NCBI RefSeq assembly: GCF_022965805.1
Contig: NC_133104.1
Location: 42,080,682 to 42,144,681, forward strand
DNA length: 64,000 nt
Direction: 5' to 3'
From: Primulina eburnea
Taxonomy: Eukaryota; Streptophyta; Magnoliopsida; Lamiales; Gesneriaceae
Shown here: piece after piece, positions 62,690-64,000 of the stretch
Position numbering within the stretch: the stretch's first letter is position 1
Layout of the letters: each line of letters starts with the position of its first letter
Made by a program: the position numbers and the translations under genes
Notes under the pieces: model-generated
What the model was told of the DNA's origin: nothing
Databases searched by the model: none
What the model saw: the letters and a program-made list of their open reading frames with translations, nothing else

Positions 62690-63175
62690 ACAAAACAATG
62701 AAACCAACCCGATCCGAACCTTGATGTACCACGCAGACATCGCAAACGCGTAGATACGAAGTAGTATGGCAGAAGAGACGAACCAATAGTTTCGCCGCAC
62801 ATTGAAGAGCCAGTTAGGGCAATCATGCAATGCATCTAAAACGGAAAAACAGGGAGAATCCTAATGTTAACAGTCTCGTGATGAATGACATACCAATCCT
62901 ATTCACTGGCCTACCCAAGGGCAGTGCTGATCAAAACGCTCCACACAATGGTTGCAAATGAAATAATGTGAGCAACGAGGAGGACGATAGAGCATGCAAG
63001 TATCACAATATTTAACTATGGCAGGAAACCCACTGACCAATATCACTTCTTTAGTTCGAGGAAACTGGAAGGTTGCCCACCAACCTCCACTGATGCTGAA
63101 TTGTCATAACGAAATTCTTCTTTAGGTGGATACAATACCAGCATCCCAAGCTCAAGTAAGGAGAAGAAGCACCAA
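62690..63175 (-). pseudogene. DHHC-type protein S-acyltransferase pseudogene fragment
   Basis: Remnant of a plant palmitoyltransferase of the group with 'PPEEEFRYD' before the cysteine-rich domain. Read on the minus strand: a scrap of the second membrane segment, then [18 protein letters not shown], a frame change, [20 protein letters not shown], and the cysteine-rich domain [35 protein letters not shown]. This is followed by a later block RRNYWFVSSAILLRIYAF. Disablements: a deletion before PPKEEF, a frameshift between VGG and FQFPR, the catalytic DHHC changed to DQHC (CAG at 62929-62927), a zinc-type Cys changed to Tyr in CSHYFIC, and TGC changed to TGA straight after WVGQ (62905-62903). The first exons are not recognisable to the right. 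The gene cannot make an active enzyme. Confidence 0.85.
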
Positions 63176-64000
63176 AACCTGTCCAAATTAGTTAAAATCT
63201 CCTTATAAACCAACAAGTGCTTGGATTAGCATCAACCATGACATTAAATAGAGCAGAGTTAAAACACCAGCAAATAAAGGTAAGTGGACTGCATGACTGG
63301 AATATTCAAAGTCTAAGATTGTGTTTGGATGAATGAATTTCAAATCCATGGCACGGCAAACTCAAGTCAGTAGCATGTAAGGACGACTCATTAGGCTATG
63401 ATTTAAATTACATCCTTATTAACTGCAGTAAGGAAACCATATGCACCAAACCACTCTGAGATCACATTCTCCTGCAACATCAATATAACAAGAAATATAT
63501 ATCCCTCAAAGAAATGACTTCCAGCCCAAAAAAATTCATCATTGAGAGCATAGAATCATTACAGACCCAGTTTTTGGATAAACCTTCACTCCAAGACATG
63601 TTTATCCATTTCCCTGTTGGATTATTACTTGTATATTTGATTATCAAGAAACCTACCATTCAACCCCTGATGCTATTAATTCAAGAAGTTACAGAAGATT
63701 GTTTTACAGATATAAATGTAGATGACAAGGATAAAGAAACAGCATCTGTCATCATTATACATATTAAACCTTCATTTCCACTCATTGTGCTGGCATGTAT
63801 ATAATCCTAGTTCTAAATATAAGCATTGCTCCTAAAAACATCGATATCCTATGCATGAGTATATAATTAAAAAATCCATAGTATAAAATAGTAAATTTTA
63901 CATCAAAAATTAAAAGAGTACTAATTTTATGTGGACTTGAAAATTGAAATCCTCTAGACAATATTTGAGATTTATAAAATAAAAAATTATTCGATGAGAA
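63176..64000. other. Intergenic or decayed sequence, no gene recognised
   Basis: This is where the N-terminal exons of the DHHC gene would be expected; I could not recognise them. A 96-codon + strand frame at 63514-63804 has no recognisable family. Confidence 0.4.

Overview
This window is nuclear DNA from a flowering plant, almost certainly an asterid eudicot. It is AT-rich, its genes have many short GT-AG introns, and its snRNA promoters are of the plant USE/TATA type. One short transposon family is present about twenty times. From memory I associate that family with Lamiales, but I could not check this.

Layout. The first 60 bases look like the end of a copia-type LTR, and a Helitron-like 3' terminus lies near 0.65 kb. 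At 1.5-2.1 kb two spliceosomal RNA genes converge: U6atac (Pol III type, + strand) and U4 (Pol II type, - strand). From 3.5 to 17.8 kb four protein genes run head to tail on the - strand: ribosomal protein eL20 (RPL18a), a small membrane protein of the so-called 'L18a-like' family, an EEF2KMT/FAM86-type protein-lysine methyltransferase, and a chloroplast-type MraY homologue. At 18.9 kb there is a small secreted IDA-like peptide precursor (+). A gibberellin 2-oxidase (+) follows at 23.7-25.6 kb, then a calcyclin-binding-protein/SGS1-type gene (-, 26.8-28.4 kb) and a GPI-type GH17 beta-1,3-glucanase (-, 29.4-31.1 kb). After a long repeat-rich stretch come an OEP7-like chloroplast outer-envelope protein (-, 39.3-39.6 kb), an intronless NCED of abscisic acid synthesis (+, 45.7-47.5 kb), an AUF-type F-box gene (+, 59.2-60.3 kb) and a decayed DHHC S-acyltransferase pseudogene (-, 62.7-63.2 kb).

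How the genes relate. GA2ox removes active gibberellin and NCED makes the abscisic acid precursor, so two antagonistic hormone steps sit about 20 kb apart. The set RPL18a, L18a-like, GA2ox, CacyBP, GH17, NCED and F-box matches, from memory, Arabidopsis chromosome 1 near At1g29965-At1g30100 and its paralogous segments. The window therefore looks like an anciently conserved gene block expanded by transposons. Most intergenic DNA is AT-rich, with nonautonomous DNA transposons. These include the roughly 182-bp family with 9-bp target duplications, a hAT-like element with an 8-bp duplication, and a Harbinger-like element with a very GC-rich core.

Oddities. There are single-site frameshifts in NCED and in the L18a-like gene. 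The MraY homologue has changes in two catalytic motifs. The DHHC gene is plainly dead. All coordinates and splice sites were derived by hand from reading frames and splice consensus.
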